Source: Micromonospora aurantiaca ATCC 27029 (lineage in GTDB: Bacteria; Actinomycetota; Actinomycetes; Mycobacteriales; Micromonosporaceae). From it: a stretch of 64,000 bases of DNA. The notes beneath the pieces were generated by a model. It was not told the DNA's origin. It did no database searches and saw nothing but the letters and a program-made list of their open reading frames with translations. Location of the stretch: NCBI RefSeq assembly GCF_000145235.1, contig NC_014391.1:1488001-1552000 (forward strand), in the 5' to 3' direction. The position numbers and the translations under genes are program-made. Of this stretch, positions 50,895-60,408 are shown piece by piece (positions within the stretch are counted from its first letter, which is position 1; each line of letters begins with the position of its first letter).

Positions 50895-51821
50895 ATGCAG
50901 CGGTGGCGGGGGTACGAGGCGGCGCCCGGCGGCTGGGGACGCTCGGTGGTCACCATCGGCGTCTTCGACGGCGTGCACCGGGGGCACCAGGCCACCATCG
51001 GTCACGCCGTGGCGCGCGCCCGGGAGCTGGGCGTCAAGTCGGTGGTGGTGACGTTCGACCCGCACCCGGCCGAGGTGGTACGCCCCGGCTCGCACCCGGC
51101 GGTGCTGACCGAGCCGGCCCGCAAGGCCGAGCTGATCGAGGCGCTCGGCGTGGACGTGCTCTGCGTGGTGCCGTTCACCGTCGAGTTCTCCCGGCTGCCA
51201 CCCGAGGCGTTCGTGCACGACGTCCTGGTCGCGCACCTGCACGCCGCGCTGGTGGTGGTCGGTGACAACTTCCGGTTCGGGCACCGGGCCGCCGGTGACG
51301 TGCCGCTGCTGGAGCGGCTGGGCCGCACCTTCGGGTTCGCCGTCGAGGGGGCGCCGCTGGTCGCCGAGGCGGGGACCGTCTTCTCCTCCACGTACATCCG
51401 GTCCTGCGTCGACGCGGGGGACGTGGGCGCGGCGGCGGCGGCGCTCGGCCGCCCGCACCGCGTCGAGGGCGTGGTGGTCCGCGGCGACCAGCGCGGACGT
51501 GAGCTGGGTTACCCCACCGCCAACCTGCTGACCCACAGGTACGCGGCGGTGCCGGCCGACGGGGTGTACGCGGCCCGCCTGGTGCGCCGCGACGGCGAAC
51601 CGCTGGCGGCGGCCGTGTCGATCGGCACCAACCCGACGTTCTCCGGCCGGGAGCGGCGGGTGGAGGCGTACGCGCTGGACTTCAGCGGCGACCTGTACGG
51701 CGAGCGGCTGGCGCTCGACTTCGTGGCGCACCTGCGTGAGCAGCGGACATACGACGCGATCGAACCGCTGGTGGCCCAGATCGCCGAGGACGTGGAACGC
51801 ACCCGCCGGGCGGTGCTCTGA
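50895..51821 (+). CDS. ribF: Bifunctional riboflavin kinase/FAD synthetase
   Basis: 308 residues. The adenylyltransferase half carries VVTIGVFDGVHRGHQATI and GDNFRFGHRAAGD...SSTYIR; the riboflavin kinase half has GRELGYPTANL and IGTNPTFSGRERRVEAYALDF. It converts riboflavin to FMN and FAD. The ATG has GGGGGAGGAA upstream. It follows truB by 32 bp, as in many actinobacteria. No FMN riboswitch was recognised upstream. Confidence 0.96.
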   Translation: MQRWRGYEAAPGGWGRSVVTIGVFDGVHRGHQATIGHAVARARELGVKSVVVTFDPHPAEVVRPGSHPAVLTEPARKAELIEALGVDVLCVVPFTVEFSRLPPEAFVHDVLVAHLHAALVVVGDNFRFGHRAAGDVPLLERLGRTFGFAVEGAPLVAEAGTVFSSTYIRSCVDAGDVGAAAAALGRPHRVEGVVVRGDQRGRELGYPTANLLTHRYAAVPADGVYAARLVRRDGEPLAAAVSIGTNPTFSGRERRVEAYALDFSGDLYGERLALDFVAHLREQRTYDAIEPLVAQIAEDVERTRRAVL

Positions 51822-51879
51822 CCGGCGCGGGGCCACCTTGACCGGCCGTCCGTCCCGAGGGCTGGTAGGCTGACGGAGA

Positions 51880-51895
51880 CGTCGGCTGACCGACG
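51880..51895 (+). promoter_or_regulatory. Small hairpin in the ribF-rpsO gap
   Basis: CGTCGG-CTGA-CCGACG (51880-51895), about 110 bases before rpsO. It is preceded by a -10-like TAGGCT at 51866-51871, so it may sit at the 5' end of the rpsO mRNA. Confidence 0.35.
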
Positions 51896-52003
51896 GGGGC
51901 CTCGCGTGCCTGCACGACGCCGCGGGTGCGAGGAACCGGTCCGTTGCACCGGTCACCACGACCGCTCCGGACCTCATCGAATGACCCACGAAACAGGGAG
52001 AAC

Positions 52004-52273
52004 ATGGCGCTCGACCAGGAAGCCAAGGCCAAGATCCGCCAGGAGTACGCGACCGCCGAGGGCGACACCGGCTCGCCCGAGGTGCAGGTCGCGGTCCTGA
52101 CCAAGCGGATCGCGGAGCTCACCGAGCACCTGAAGGTGCACAAGCACGACCACCACAGCCGCCGTGGGCTGCTGCTGCTGGTCGGCCGGCGCCGCCGGCT
52201 GCTGAACTACGTCCAGAAGAAGGACATCAACCGCTACCGGTCGCTCATCGAGCGGCTCGGCCTGCGCCGATGA
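52004..52273 (+). CDS. rpsO: 30S ribosomal protein S15
   Basis: 89 residues, exact family length: [64 protein letters not shown]. It binds 16S h20-22 and nucleates the platform. The ATG follows CAGGGAG. rpsO-pnp adjacency is conserved across bacteria. Confidence 0.98.
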   Translation: MALDQEAKAKIRQEYATAEGDTGSPEVQVAVLTKRIAELTEHLKVHKHDHHSRRGLLLLVGRRRRLLNYVQKKDINRYRSLIERLGLRR

Positions 52274-52277
52274 CCTG

Positions 52278-52310
52278 ACGGGGGAGTGGCCGCCTGGCCG
52301 CTCCCCCGTT
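52278..52310 (+). terminator. Hairpin after rpsO
   Basis: A 14-bp stem, ACGGGGGAGTGGCC with GGCCGCTCCCCCGT (one G-U wobble), loop GCCT, starting 5 bases after the rpsO stop. It terminates or attenuates read-through into pnp. Confidence 0.8.
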
Positions 52311-52457
52311 GCAGTACCACCGAAGAACCCGGCCGCGCGACACCCGAAGAGGGAGCCGGTCAGCACCGGTCTCCGGTAGTGGCCCCCGGGAATCCCGGCA
52401 CGACGCCGGCCACCCCGGGCGCTTCGATCGAAGACCGGCCGCCTGAGCAGTTCCCGT

Positions 52458-52473
52458 GTCGTCGGCCGACGAC
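52458..52473 (+). promoter_or_regulatory. Perfect palindrome in the pnp leader
   Basis: GTCGTCGGCCGACGAC, 20 bases before the pnp ATG. In E. coli pnp is autoregulated through a leader stem cut by RNase III; this could serve a similar role here, but that is inference. Confidence 0.4.
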
Positions 52474-52493
52474 GCGAAGGAGCACCACAGCAC

Positions 52494-54884
52494 ATGACCG
52501 AGACCAACCTCGGCACCGAATCCCGCACCGCGGTGATCGACAACGGGTCCTTCGGCACCCGTGAGATCACCTTCTCCACCGGCCGCCTGGCCCGTCAGGC
52601 CGCCGGCTCCGTCGTCGCCCAGCTCGGCGAGACGGTCGTCCTCTCCGCCACCACCGCCGGCAAGCAGCCGCGCGAGTCGTTCGACTTCTTCCCGCTGACG
52701 GTGGACGTCGAGGAGCGGATGTACGCCGCGGGCCGCATCCCCGGCTCGTTCTTCCGCCGCGAGGGCCGGCCCAGCGAGGACGCCATCCTCACCTGCCGGC
52801 TGATCGACCGGCCGCTGCGCCCGTCGTTCGTCAAGGGCCTGCGCAACGAGGTCCAGGTCGTCGAGACCGTGCTGGCGCTCGACCCGCAGCACCCGTACGA
52901 CGTGGTGGCCATCAACGCCGCCTCGATGTCGACCAAGCTCTCCGGCCTGCCGTTCTCCGGCCCGATCGGCGCGACCCGGGTCGCGCACGTGGACGGCCAG
53001 TGGGTCGCCTTCCCGACCCTGGAGGAGCTGGCCCGGGCCACCTTCGACATGGTCGTGGCCGGCCGCACCCTCGCCGACGGCGAGGTCGCGATCATGATGG
53101 TCGAGGCCGAGGCCACCCCGAACGCGGTGGCCCTGATCTCCGACGGCGCCACCGCGCCGACCGAGGAGATCGTGGCCAGCGGCCTGGAGGCCGCCAAGCC
53201 GGCCATCCGTGAGCTGTGCCGGGCGCAGAGCGAGCTGGCCGAGGTCGCCGCCAAGCCGGTCAGCGAGTTCCCGGTCTTCCTGGACTACCAGGACGACGTC
53301 TACGACGCGGTGGCCGACGTGGCCCGCGCCGACGTCACCGAGGCCCTGAAGATCGCCGGCAAGGCCGACCGCGAGGAGGCCCTGGACCGGATCAAGGCCA
53401 AGGTCGCCGAGGAGCTGACCGGCCGGTTCGAGGGCCGCGAGAAGGAGCTGTCCGCCGCGTTCCGCTCGCTGACCAAGTCCGAGGTCCGCAACCGGGTGCT
53501 GCGCGAGCAGGTCCGCATCGACGGCCGCGGCCCGCGTGACATCCGTCCGCTGAGCGCCGAGGTCGGCGTGCTGCCGCGGGTGCACGGCTCGGCGCTGTTC
53601 GAGCGCGGCGAGACCCAGATCCTGGGCGTCACCACGCTGAACATGCTGCGCATGGAGCAGATGGTGGACACGCTGTCCCCGGAGAACCGCAAGCGCTACA
53701 TGCACAACTACAACTTCCCGCCGTACTCGACGGGTGAGACCGGCCGGGTCGGCTCGCCGAAGCGTCGCGAGATCGGTCACGGCGCGCTGGCCGAGCGGGC
53801 GCTGATCCCGGTGCTGCCGTCGCGCGAGGAGTTCCCGTACGCCATCCGGCAGGTCTCCGAGGCGCTCGGCTCCAACGGCTCCACCTCGATGGGTTCGGTC
53901 TGCGCCTCGACGCTGGGCCTGCTCTCGGCCGGTGTGCCGCTGAAGGCGCCGGTCGCCGGCATCGCCATGGGCCTCATCTCCGACGAGGTCGACGGCAAGA
54001 CCCAGTACGTGACGCTGACCGACATCCTCGGCGCCGAGGACGCGTTCGGCGACATGGACTTCAAGGTCGCCGGCACCCGTGACTTCGTCACCGCGCTGCA
54101 GCTCGACACCAAGCTCGACGGCATCCCGTCGGACGTGCTGGCCGCCGCGCTGCAGCAGGCGCACGAGGCCCGGCAGACCATCCTCGACGTGATGCAGCGG
54201 GCCATCGAGGCGCCGGCCGAGATGTCGGACTACGCGCCGCGGGTCACCACCGTGAAGATCCCGGTCGACAAGATCGGCATGGTGATCGGCCCGAAGGGCC
54301 AGACCATCAACGCGATCCAGGACGAGACCGGCGCCGAGATCTCCATCGAGGACGACGGCACGATCTACGTCGGCGCGACCAACGGCCCGTCGGCCCAGGC
54401 CGCTGTTGACCGGATCAACGGCATCGCGAACCCGACCCTGCCGAAGGTGGGCGAGCGGTTCCTCGGCACGGTGGTGAAGACCGCCGCGTTCGGCGCCTTC
54501 ATCTCGCTCCTGCCGGGCCGTGACGGCCTGCTGCACATCTCCAAGGTGGGCGACGGCAAGCGGGTCGAGAAGGTCGAGGACTTCCTCAACGTCGGCGACA
54601 AGGTCGAGGTGGAGATCGCGGACATCGACGCCCGCGGCAAGATCTACCTGGACAAGATCCGTCCGGAGGGCGCTGAGGCGCCGGCCGCCGGTGAGGCGGC
54701 CGGTGGCGACCGTCCGTCGGGCCGGGACCGCGGCGGCGACCGTGGCCCGCGTGACCGCGGTGACCGGGGTGGCGAGCGCCGCTCCGAGGGTGGCGAGCGC
54801 CGCTCCGAGGGTGGCGAGCGCCGCTCCGAGGGTGGCGAGGGCGGCGGCGAGTCCCGTCCGCGTCGCCGGACCCGGCACAGCTGA
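52494..54884 (+). CDS. pnp: Polyribonucleotide nucleotidyltransferase (PNPase)
   Basis: 796 residues: two RNase PH domains with an intervening helical domain (core [22 protein letters not shown]), the KH domain ([30 protein letters not shown]) and S1 ([33 protein letters not shown]). The tail is Arg/Gly/Asp-rich and contains three identical 21-bp units (54768-54830) encoding GGERRSE. It degrades RNA 3'-5' with phosphate. ATG 52494 follows GAAGGAG. Confidence 0.97.
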   Translation: MTETNLGTESRTAVIDNGSFGTREITFSTGRLARQAAGSVVAQLGETVVLSATTAGKQPRESFDFFPLTVDVEERMYAAGRIPGSFFRREGRPSEDAILTCRLIDRPLRPSFVKGLRNEVQVVETVLALDPQHPYDVVAINAASMSTKLSGLPFSGPIGATRVAHVDGQWVAFPTLEELARATFDMVVAGRTLADGEVAIMMVEAEATPNAVALISDGATAPTEEIVASGLEAAKPAIRELCRAQSELAEVAAKPVSEFPVFLDYQDDVYDAVADVARADVTEALKIAGKADREEALDRIKAKVAEELTGRFEGREKELSAAFRSLTKSEVRNRVLREQVRIDGRGPRDIRPLSAEVGVLPRVHGSALFERGETQILGVTTLNMLRMEQMVDTLSPENRKRYMHNYNFPPYSTGETGRVGSPKRREIGHGALAERALIPVLPSREEFPYAIRQVSEALGSNGSTSMGSVCASTLGLLSAGVPLKAPVAGIAMGLISDEVDGKTQYVTLTDILGAEDAFGDMDFKVAGTRDFVTALQLDTKLDGIPSDVLAAALQQAHEARQTILDVMQRAIEAPAEMSDYAPRVTTVKIPVDKIGMVIGPKGQTINAIQDETGAEISIEDDGTIYVGATNGPSAQAAVDRINGIANPTLPKVGERFLGTVVKTAAFGAFISLLPGRDGLLHISKVGDGKRVEKVEDFLNVGDKVEVEIADIDARGKIYLDKIRPEGAEAPAAGEAAGGDRPSGRDRGGDRGPRDRGDRGGERRSEGGERRSEGGERRSEGGEGGGESRPRRRTRHS
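54768..54830 (+). repeat. Three 21-bp tandem repeats in the pnp tail
   Basis: Units 54768-54788, 54789-54809 and 54810-54830 are identical, in frame, encoding GGERRSE three times; part of a disordered Arg/Gly-rich tail. Confidence 0.9.
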
Positions 54885-55005
54885 TCCACCGACCGGCCCG
54901 GGTGACGTCCGCGTCGCCCGGGCCGGCCCACGGCTCCAGGTCGCCTGCGCGAGCTGGAGCCGTCGTACGTCCCGCCGTTCCTCGTCATCCGGAGAGCAGG
55001 TTCTC

Positions 55006-56373
55006 GTGAGTTCGTCAGTCGCCTCGACGGGACGGGGGGTGGCGTCGACCGGTTCGGCGGCCCGCGCGGTCACCCGGACGCTCAGCGACGACCCGCTCGG
55101 CGGCACCGTCCGCCGTACCGTGCTGCCCAGCGGGCTGCGGGTGCTCACCGAGGCGATCCCGGCGATGCGCAGCGTGTCGTTCGGCATCTGGGTGGCGGTC
55201 GGCTCGCGCGACGAGACCGGCTCGCAGGCCGGTGCCGCGCACTTCCTGGAGCACCTGCTGTTCAAGGGCACCAACAAGCGCAGCGCGCTGGAGATCTCGT
55301 CGCAGATCGAGGCCGTGGGCGGCGAGACGAACGCCTTCACCACGAAGGAGTACACCTGCTACTACGCGCGGGTGCTGGACGAGGACCTGCCGCTGGCCAT
55401 CGACGTCATGTGCGACCTGGTCGCCGACTCGGTGCTGACCGCCGCCGACGTGGAGACCGAACGCGGCGTCATCCTCGAAGAGATCGCCATGCACGACGAC
55501 GAGCCCGGCGACGAGGTGCACGACCTGTTCGCCCGCGCCGTCTACGGCGACCACCCGCTGGGCCGGCTCATCTCCGGCACCGAGGAGACGGTCACGCCGA
55601 TGACCCGGCGGCAGATCCAGGGCTTCTACCGCCGCCGCTACACCGCGCCGCAGATCGTGATCGCCGCCGCCGGCAACCTCGACCACGCCGCAGTGGTCAA
55701 GCTGGTCCGGCAGGCGCTGCGCGGCACCCCGCTGGACACCGACCCGGCGTCGCCGGCGCCGCACCGCGCGGCCACCCCGACGGTACGCACCAAGCCGGCC
55801 ACCACGCTCGTCGAGCCGAAGGAGACCGAGCAGGCGCACGTCATCCTCGGCTGCCCGGGGATCGACCGCACCGACGACAGGCGGTTCGCGCTCGGCGTGC
55901 TCAACAACGTGCTCGGCGGCGGCATGTCCAGCCGGCTGTTCCAGGAGATCCGGGAGCAGCGTGGCCTGGCGTACTCGGTCTACTCCTACGCCAGCCAGTA
56001 CGCCGACAGCGGCGTGTTCGCCGTCTACGCCGGGTGCGCGCCGGGCAAGGTGGACGAGGTGCTGGACCTGACCCGCGCGGAGCTGGCGCGGGTGGCCGCC
56101 GAGGGGATCACCGAGGCGGAACTGGCCCGGGGCAAGGGGATGAGCAAGGGCTCGTTCGTGCTCGGGCTGGAGGACACCGGCTCGCGGATGAGCCGGCTCG
56201 CCAAGGGGGAGCTGCTCTACGGCAACCTGATGCCGGTGGACGACCTGCTGGCCCGGGTGGACGCGGTGACGCTCGACGACGTGAACACGCTCGCCGCCGA
56301 CCTGCTCGGCCGGCCCATGTCGCTTGCCGTGGTGGGTCCGTTCGACTCCGGCAGCTTCACGGCCACGGGCTGA
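55006..56373 (+). CDS. M16-family zinc peptidase
   Basis: 455 residues, the size of the processing-peptidase-like M16B branch. The inverted zinc motif HFLEH (His79, Glu82, His83) is in AAHFLEHLLFKGT, with the third ligand Glu in ERGVILEEIAM. The second domain has QEIREQRGLAYSVYSY. It cleaves peptides or small proteins. It is conserved between pnp and dapB in actinobacteria, as here. GTG 55006 follows GGAGAGCAGG. Confidence 0.92.
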   Translation: MSSSVASTGRGVASTGSAARAVTRTLSDDPLGGTVRRTVLPSGLRVLTEAIPAMRSVSFGIWVAVGSRDETGSQAGAAHFLEHLLFKGTNKRSALEISSQIEAVGGETNAFTTKEYTCYYARVLDEDLPLAIDVMCDLVADSVLTAADVETERGVILEEIAMHDDEPGDEVHDLFARAVYGDHPLGRLISGTEETVTPMTRRQIQGFYRRRYTAPQIVIAAAGNLDHAAVVKLVRQALRGTPLDTDPASPAPHRAATPTVRTKPATTLVEPKETEQAHVILGCPGIDRTDDRRFALGVLNNVLGGGMSSRLFQEIREQRGLAYSVYSYASQYADSGVFAVYAGCAPGKVDEVLDLTRAELARVAAEGITEAELARGKGMSKGSFVLGLEDTGSRMSRLAKGELLYGNLMPVDDLLARVDAVTLDDVNTLAADLLGRPMSLAVVGPFDSGSFTATG

Positions 56374-56391
56374 GCGCCCCACCGGTCCTGA

Positions 56392-57207
<816 letters not shown>

Positions 57208-57271
57208 TCCGTCGCGCGGCGTGCTCCGGCCTGCTGCGGGAAACCGTTTTGCCTGGTCGGCGGCGTGGACC

Positions 57272-57277
57272 TAGGCT
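57272..57277 (+). promoter_or_regulatory. Predicted -10 element, leaderless start of GNAT gene
   Basis: TAGGCT, 6 bases before the ATG at 57284. Confidence 0.6.
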
Positions 57278-57283
57278 GCTTTC

Positions 57284-57751
57284 ATGATCGATTCCGGACA
57301 CTCCGACCGCACCGGCCGCCGGGTGACGCTGCGCCCGGTGGACGACGACAACTGGCGGGCCGTGGCGGACGTCGCGCCGCACGACGACCAGCGCGCCTTC
57401 GTGGCCGCGCTGGCCGCCCGCTACCTGCTTCTCACCGAGCGCTCGGACGTCTGGAACTCGCTGGCCGTCTACGCCGACGAGACGGTCGTCGGCCACGTCA
57501 TGTGGGGCGTGGACGACGACGAGTCGCGCTGGATCGGCGGCATGGTGATCGACGCCGCCGAGCAGGGCCGGGGCCTGGGCCGCGCCACAGTGCGGACGCT
57601 CGCCGACTGGCTCGCCGAGGCGGGCCGGCCGATCCGCCTGAGCTACCACCCCGACAACAAGCCAGCCGCCGCCCTTTACACGTCCCTGGGTTTCCACCCC
57701 ACAGGCGCGATGGAGGACGAAGAACTGGTAGCCGAACTCCCCCCAGCCTGA
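57284..57751 (+). CDS. GNAT N-acetyltransferase (SpeG-like type)
   Basis: 155 residues. RVTLRPVDDDNWRAVADV, VYADETVVGHVMWGV, WIGGMVIDAAEQGRGLGRATVRTLADWL (acetyl-CoA loop QGRGLG) and LSYHPDNKPAAALYTSLGFHPTG match diamine/spermidine N-acetyltransferase-like GNATs. The substrate is not proven. Predicted leaderless. Confidence 0.85.
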   Translation: MIDSGHSDRTGRRVTLRPVDDDNWRAVADVAPHDDQRAFVAALAARYLLLTERSDVWNSLAVYADETVVGHVMWGVDDDESRWIGGMVIDAAEQGRGLGRATVRTLADWLAEAGRPIRLSYHPDNKPAAALYTSLGFHPTGAMEDEELVAELPPA

Positions 57752-57796
57752 CCCCCACCCTCCCCCTCACCCTCACCCCCCCGGCCTGTACCTGGC

Positions 57797-57853
57797 CGAT
57801 CATGAGGTTGGCGGCAGTTGGGGAGATCGAAAAGGCCGCCAACTTCATGATCG
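57797..57853. repeat. 19-bp inverted repeat with GATCATGA core
   Basis: CGATCATGAGGTTGGCGGC (57797-57815) and GCCGCCAACTTCATGATCG (57835-57853) pair with a single mismatch around a 19-base loop, in the gap between two convergent acetyltransferase genes. It would work as a bidirectional terminator and has the look of a dispersed palindromic element. Confidence 0.75.
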
Positions 57854-57954
57854 ACTGGATCGGGGCGGGGTGCGGCGGGTGGGGTGGCGGTCCTGCCCCG
57901 TGCCGGGACCGCCGGCCCACCCACGCGAGGGTGGACCGGCGAGACGAGCGGAAC

Positions 57955-58539
57955 TCATCGCTGCGGCGGAAGATTTTCCTCCGGGACTGCCACGTGCAGG
58001 CGGACCTGGGGGACCAGCATGTCGTCCACGTCCAGCGCGCGGGCCGCTCCGTCCGGCTCCCAGCCGGTCGAGCCGAGGAACTTCCGGGTCGCGGCGTCGG
58101 CGTCGAACGCCCACGCCACCGCCCGGGTCAGACCGTCGGCGCGCCAGTGGTCGACGGCCGCGGCGAGCAGCCGGCTGCCGTGCCCGCGCCGCCCCCACCG
58201 GGGCTCGACCAGCAGATCCGTGACCGCGGCGACGTCCGAGCCGAGCGCCTCGGCCGGCTCGTCGGGGGCGAGCGCGTCGGCGTCGGCCGGACCGGAGGCG
58301 ACGAACCCCACCAGATAGGATTGCGCCGCCTGTTCGACGGCGACCAGCACCCGGTGCGCGCCCGAGGGCGGCTCCTGCACCGCCGCACTCCACCGCCGCG
58401 CGAGGTACGCCTCGTCGAGGTTGTCGAGCACGTGCCGTGGCAGGATCCGGCGGTACGCGACCCGCCAGGTCGCGAGCTGGATGCGTGCGATCTCGCCGGC
58501 GTCCTCGGGACGCGCGGGCCGGACGTAGCCTGCAGCCAT
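57955..58539 (-). CDS. GNAT N-acetyltransferase
   Basis: 194 residues. VRPARPEDAGEIARIQLATWRVAYRRILP at the N-terminus, VAAVTDLLVEPRWGRRGHGSRLLAAAVDHW with the RRGHGS acetyl-CoA loop, and AWAFDADAATRKFLGSTGWEPDG form a complete GNAT. The substrate is unknown. It starts 8 bases from TAGGCT (minus strand), is divergent from the GT87 gene and convergent with the preceding GNAT. Confidence 0.85.
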   Translation of the reverse strand: MAAGYVRPARPEDAGEIARIQLATWRVAYRRILPRHVLDNLDEAYLARRWSAAVQEPPSGAHRVLVAVEQAAQSYLVGFVASGPADADALAPDEPAEALGSDVAAVTDLLVEPRWGRRGHGSRLLAAAVDHWRADGLTRAVAWAFDADAATRKFLGSTGWEPDGAARALDVDDMLVPQVRLHVAVPEENLPPQR

Positions 58540-58547
58540 GGCACGTG

Positions 58548-58553
58548 AGCCTA
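58548..58553 (-). promoter_or_regulatory. Predicted -10 element of GNAT gene
   Basis: TAGGCT on the minus strand, 8 bases before the ATG at 58539. Confidence 0.5.
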
Positions 58554-58574
58554 CGCAGGGCGAGGAGGGTGACG

Positions 58575-59879
58575 GTGGCGCAGGGTGCCGGGCGGACGAT
58601 CACGCAGGTCGTCGCCGTGGTGGCGCTCGCCGCGGCGGTCACCGTGTTCCTCTCCGTGGCGGCCGTGCGGCACGGCTTCTTCGACCTCCAGGTCTACTAC
58701 GGCGCGCTGACCTACTGGGCGCGTGACGGCGGGGAGATCTACGACTTCCTGCGCCCCGGCACGCAGTACGGCTTCACCTATCCGCCGTTCGCCGCACTGG
58801 TGATGCTGCCGATGGCGTACCTGCCGTGGGGCGCGGCGATCGTGGTGAGCGTGACCGCGACGGTGCTGGCGAGCGCCGTGGTGATCTGGCGGCTGCTGGA
58901 CCCGGTGGCCCGCCGGTCCGGCTGGACCCGCTGGTTCGCGCTCGCTGTGGCGCTCTGCCTGGCGGCCGCGTACGAGCCGATGCGCGAGACGGTCAACTTC
59001 GGCCAGGTCAACATGCTGCTGCTGTTCCTGGTGGCGGTGGACCTGCTGTGGCTGCTGCCGGCGCGCAGCCGCTGGGCGGGCGTGGGCATCGGCCTGGCCA
59101 CCGCGATCAAGCTGACGCCCGGCATCTTCATCGTCTACCTGCTGGTCACCGGCCGCTGGCGGGCCGCGCTGACCACAGTCGGCACGGCCGCCGTCGCCAC
59201 GCTGGTGGCCGCCGGTCTCTTCCCGGACGCCTCCCGGGAGTTCTGGACCGAGGCGCTGTGGAACACCGACCGGGTCGGCGAGCTGGCGTTCGTCTCCAAC
59301 CAGTCGCTGCGCGGGGTGGTCGCCCGGCTCGACCCGCAGCACCCGAGCACGATCGCCTGGCTGGTGCTCGTACTCCTGACGCTCGTGGTGTGGGCGTGGC
59401 GTTCGCGGGCGGCGGTGGCCGCCGGCGACGAGGCCACCGGCCTGGCCCTCACCGGTGCCGTGATGTGCCTGGTCAGCCCGGTCACCTGGGTGCACCACCT
59501 GGTCTGGCTGCTGCCCGGCCTGATCCTGCTCGTCGACAACGGCATGGCGGCGCCCGCGCGCAGCCGCCGGCGCCGTCTGCTGCTGGCCGCCGCGTTGATC
59601 GGGTACGCGCTGCTGTGCAGCCGGATCGTCTGGTCCTGGGAGAAGGACTTCACTGGCGTGGACGGCTTCCTCGGCAGCAACACGTACGTGTGGATCAGCC
59701 TGGCGCTGCTGCTCGGGCTGCCGGTCCGGCGCTGGCTCACGCCGGCCGGCGGCGGGCGTCCCGGCGACGGCGTCCCGGCCGGGTCAGCCTCCGGTGGTGT
59801 ACCGCAGCTCGCGGAGCAGGATCGGGGTGCGGCCACCGGACAGCGGCACCGGGTAGGCGGACTCCTCACCGTCCGGTGA
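58575..59879 (+). CDS. GT87-family mannosyltransferase-like membrane protein
   Basis: 434 residues with about ten hydrophobic segments and the GT-C features of DUF2029/GT87: FFDLQVYYGALTYWARDGGEIYDFLRPGTQYGFTYPPFAALVMLPMAYLPWG with the first-loop acidic residues, FGQVNMLLLFLVAVDLLW, and SLRGVVARL near residue 250. Relatives such as PimE add alpha-1,2-mannose from polyprenyl-phosphate-mannose to lipids or glycans. GTG 58575 follows GAGGAGG. The last 96 bp overlap the convergent acetyltransferase gene, and the tail beyond LPVRRWLTPAGGG looks unstructured. Confidence 0.85.
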   Translation: MAQGAGRTITQVVAVVALAAAVTVFLSVAAVRHGFFDLQVYYGALTYWARDGGEIYDFLRPGTQYGFTYPPFAALVMLPMAYLPWGAAIVVSVTATVLASAVVIWRLLDPVARRSGWTRWFALAVALCLAAAYEPMRETVNFGQVNMLLLFLVAVDLLWLLPARSRWAGVGIGLATAIKLTPGIFIVYLLVTGRWRAALTTVGTAAVATLVAAGLFPDASREFWTEALWNTDRVGELAFVSNQSLRGVVARLDPQHPSTIAWLVLVLLTLVVWAWRSRAAVAAGDEATGLALTGAVMCLVSPVTWVHHLVWLLPGLILLVDNGMAAPARSRRRRLLLAAALIGYALLCSRIVWSWEKDFTGVDGFLGSNTYVWISLALLLGLPVRRWLTPAGGGRPGDGVPAGSASGGVPQLAEQDRGAATGQRHRVGGLLTVR

Positions 59880-60329
59880 GTGCCCGGCCCGCTCGTAGAA
59901 GCGGCGGGCCCGGGCGTTGTCGGCGAGCACCCAGAGCCGGTACCCGGTCCAGCCCCGCTCGGCCAGGCCGTCCCGGGCCGCCGCGAGCAGCGTCCGGCCG
60001 GCGCCCGAACCCCAGTGCGCCGGTTCCAGGTAGATCGCCAGCAGCTCGCCGTGCGCCGGGTCGAGGTCGCCGCGGTCCTGGTTGTTCCGGTACGGCCCGA
60101 ACGTGGTGAACCCGACGATCGTGCCGCCGTCCACGGCGACGAGCGTGGTGAACGGGTGCTCCGGGTCGGCGGTGCCGAGGTCGCGGCGGCGCTGCGCCCA
60201 GGCGCGCGGGTTCAGCCGGCTCAGCACCTCCTCGGGCATGATCCCGGCGTACCCGGCCTGCCAGCCGTGGACGTGCACCCGGGCGATGGCCTCGGCGTCG
60301 TCCGGTTCCTCCCGGCGAATGGTGAGCAC
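59784..60329 (-). CDS. GNAT N-acetyltransferase
   Basis: 181 residues. [62 protein letters not shown] and [27 protein letters not shown] are a full GNAT set. The last 32 codons lie antisense to the end of the GT87 gene. GTG 60329 has TAGAAC 6 bases upstream and no ribosome site. Confidence 0.85.
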   Translation of the reverse strand: MLTIRREEPDDAEAIARVHVHGWQAGYAGIMPEEVLSRLNPRAWAQRRRDLGTADPEHPFTTLVAVDGGTIVGFTTFGPYRNNQDRGDLDPAHGELLAIYLEPAHWGSGAGRTLLAAARDGLAERGWTGYRLWVLADNARARRFYERAGHSPDGEESAYPVPLSGGRTPILLRELRYTTGG

Positions 60330-60335
60330 CTGTCC

Positions 60336-60341
60336 GTTCTA
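60336..60341 (-). promoter_or_regulatory. Predicted -10 element of GNAT gene
   Basis: TAGAAC on the minus strand, 6 bases before the GTG at 60329. Confidence 0.4.
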
Positions 60342-60394
60342 TGCCCCGACGGGCGATCGGTCCAGCCGCCGCTCCCGATGTCGTACCGCTGGAT

Positions 60395-60400
60395 TAGGGT
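60395..60400 (+). promoter_or_regulatory. Predicted -10 element, leaderless start of YcaQ-like gene
   Basis: TAGGGT, 8 bases before the ATG at 60409. Confidence 0.5.
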
Positions 60401-60408
60401 CGCCGACG

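Noticed and set aside
52245..55355. 1036-codon frame antisense to pnp and the M16 gene
   Set aside because: Spans two convincing genes on the other strand and has no recognisable motif.
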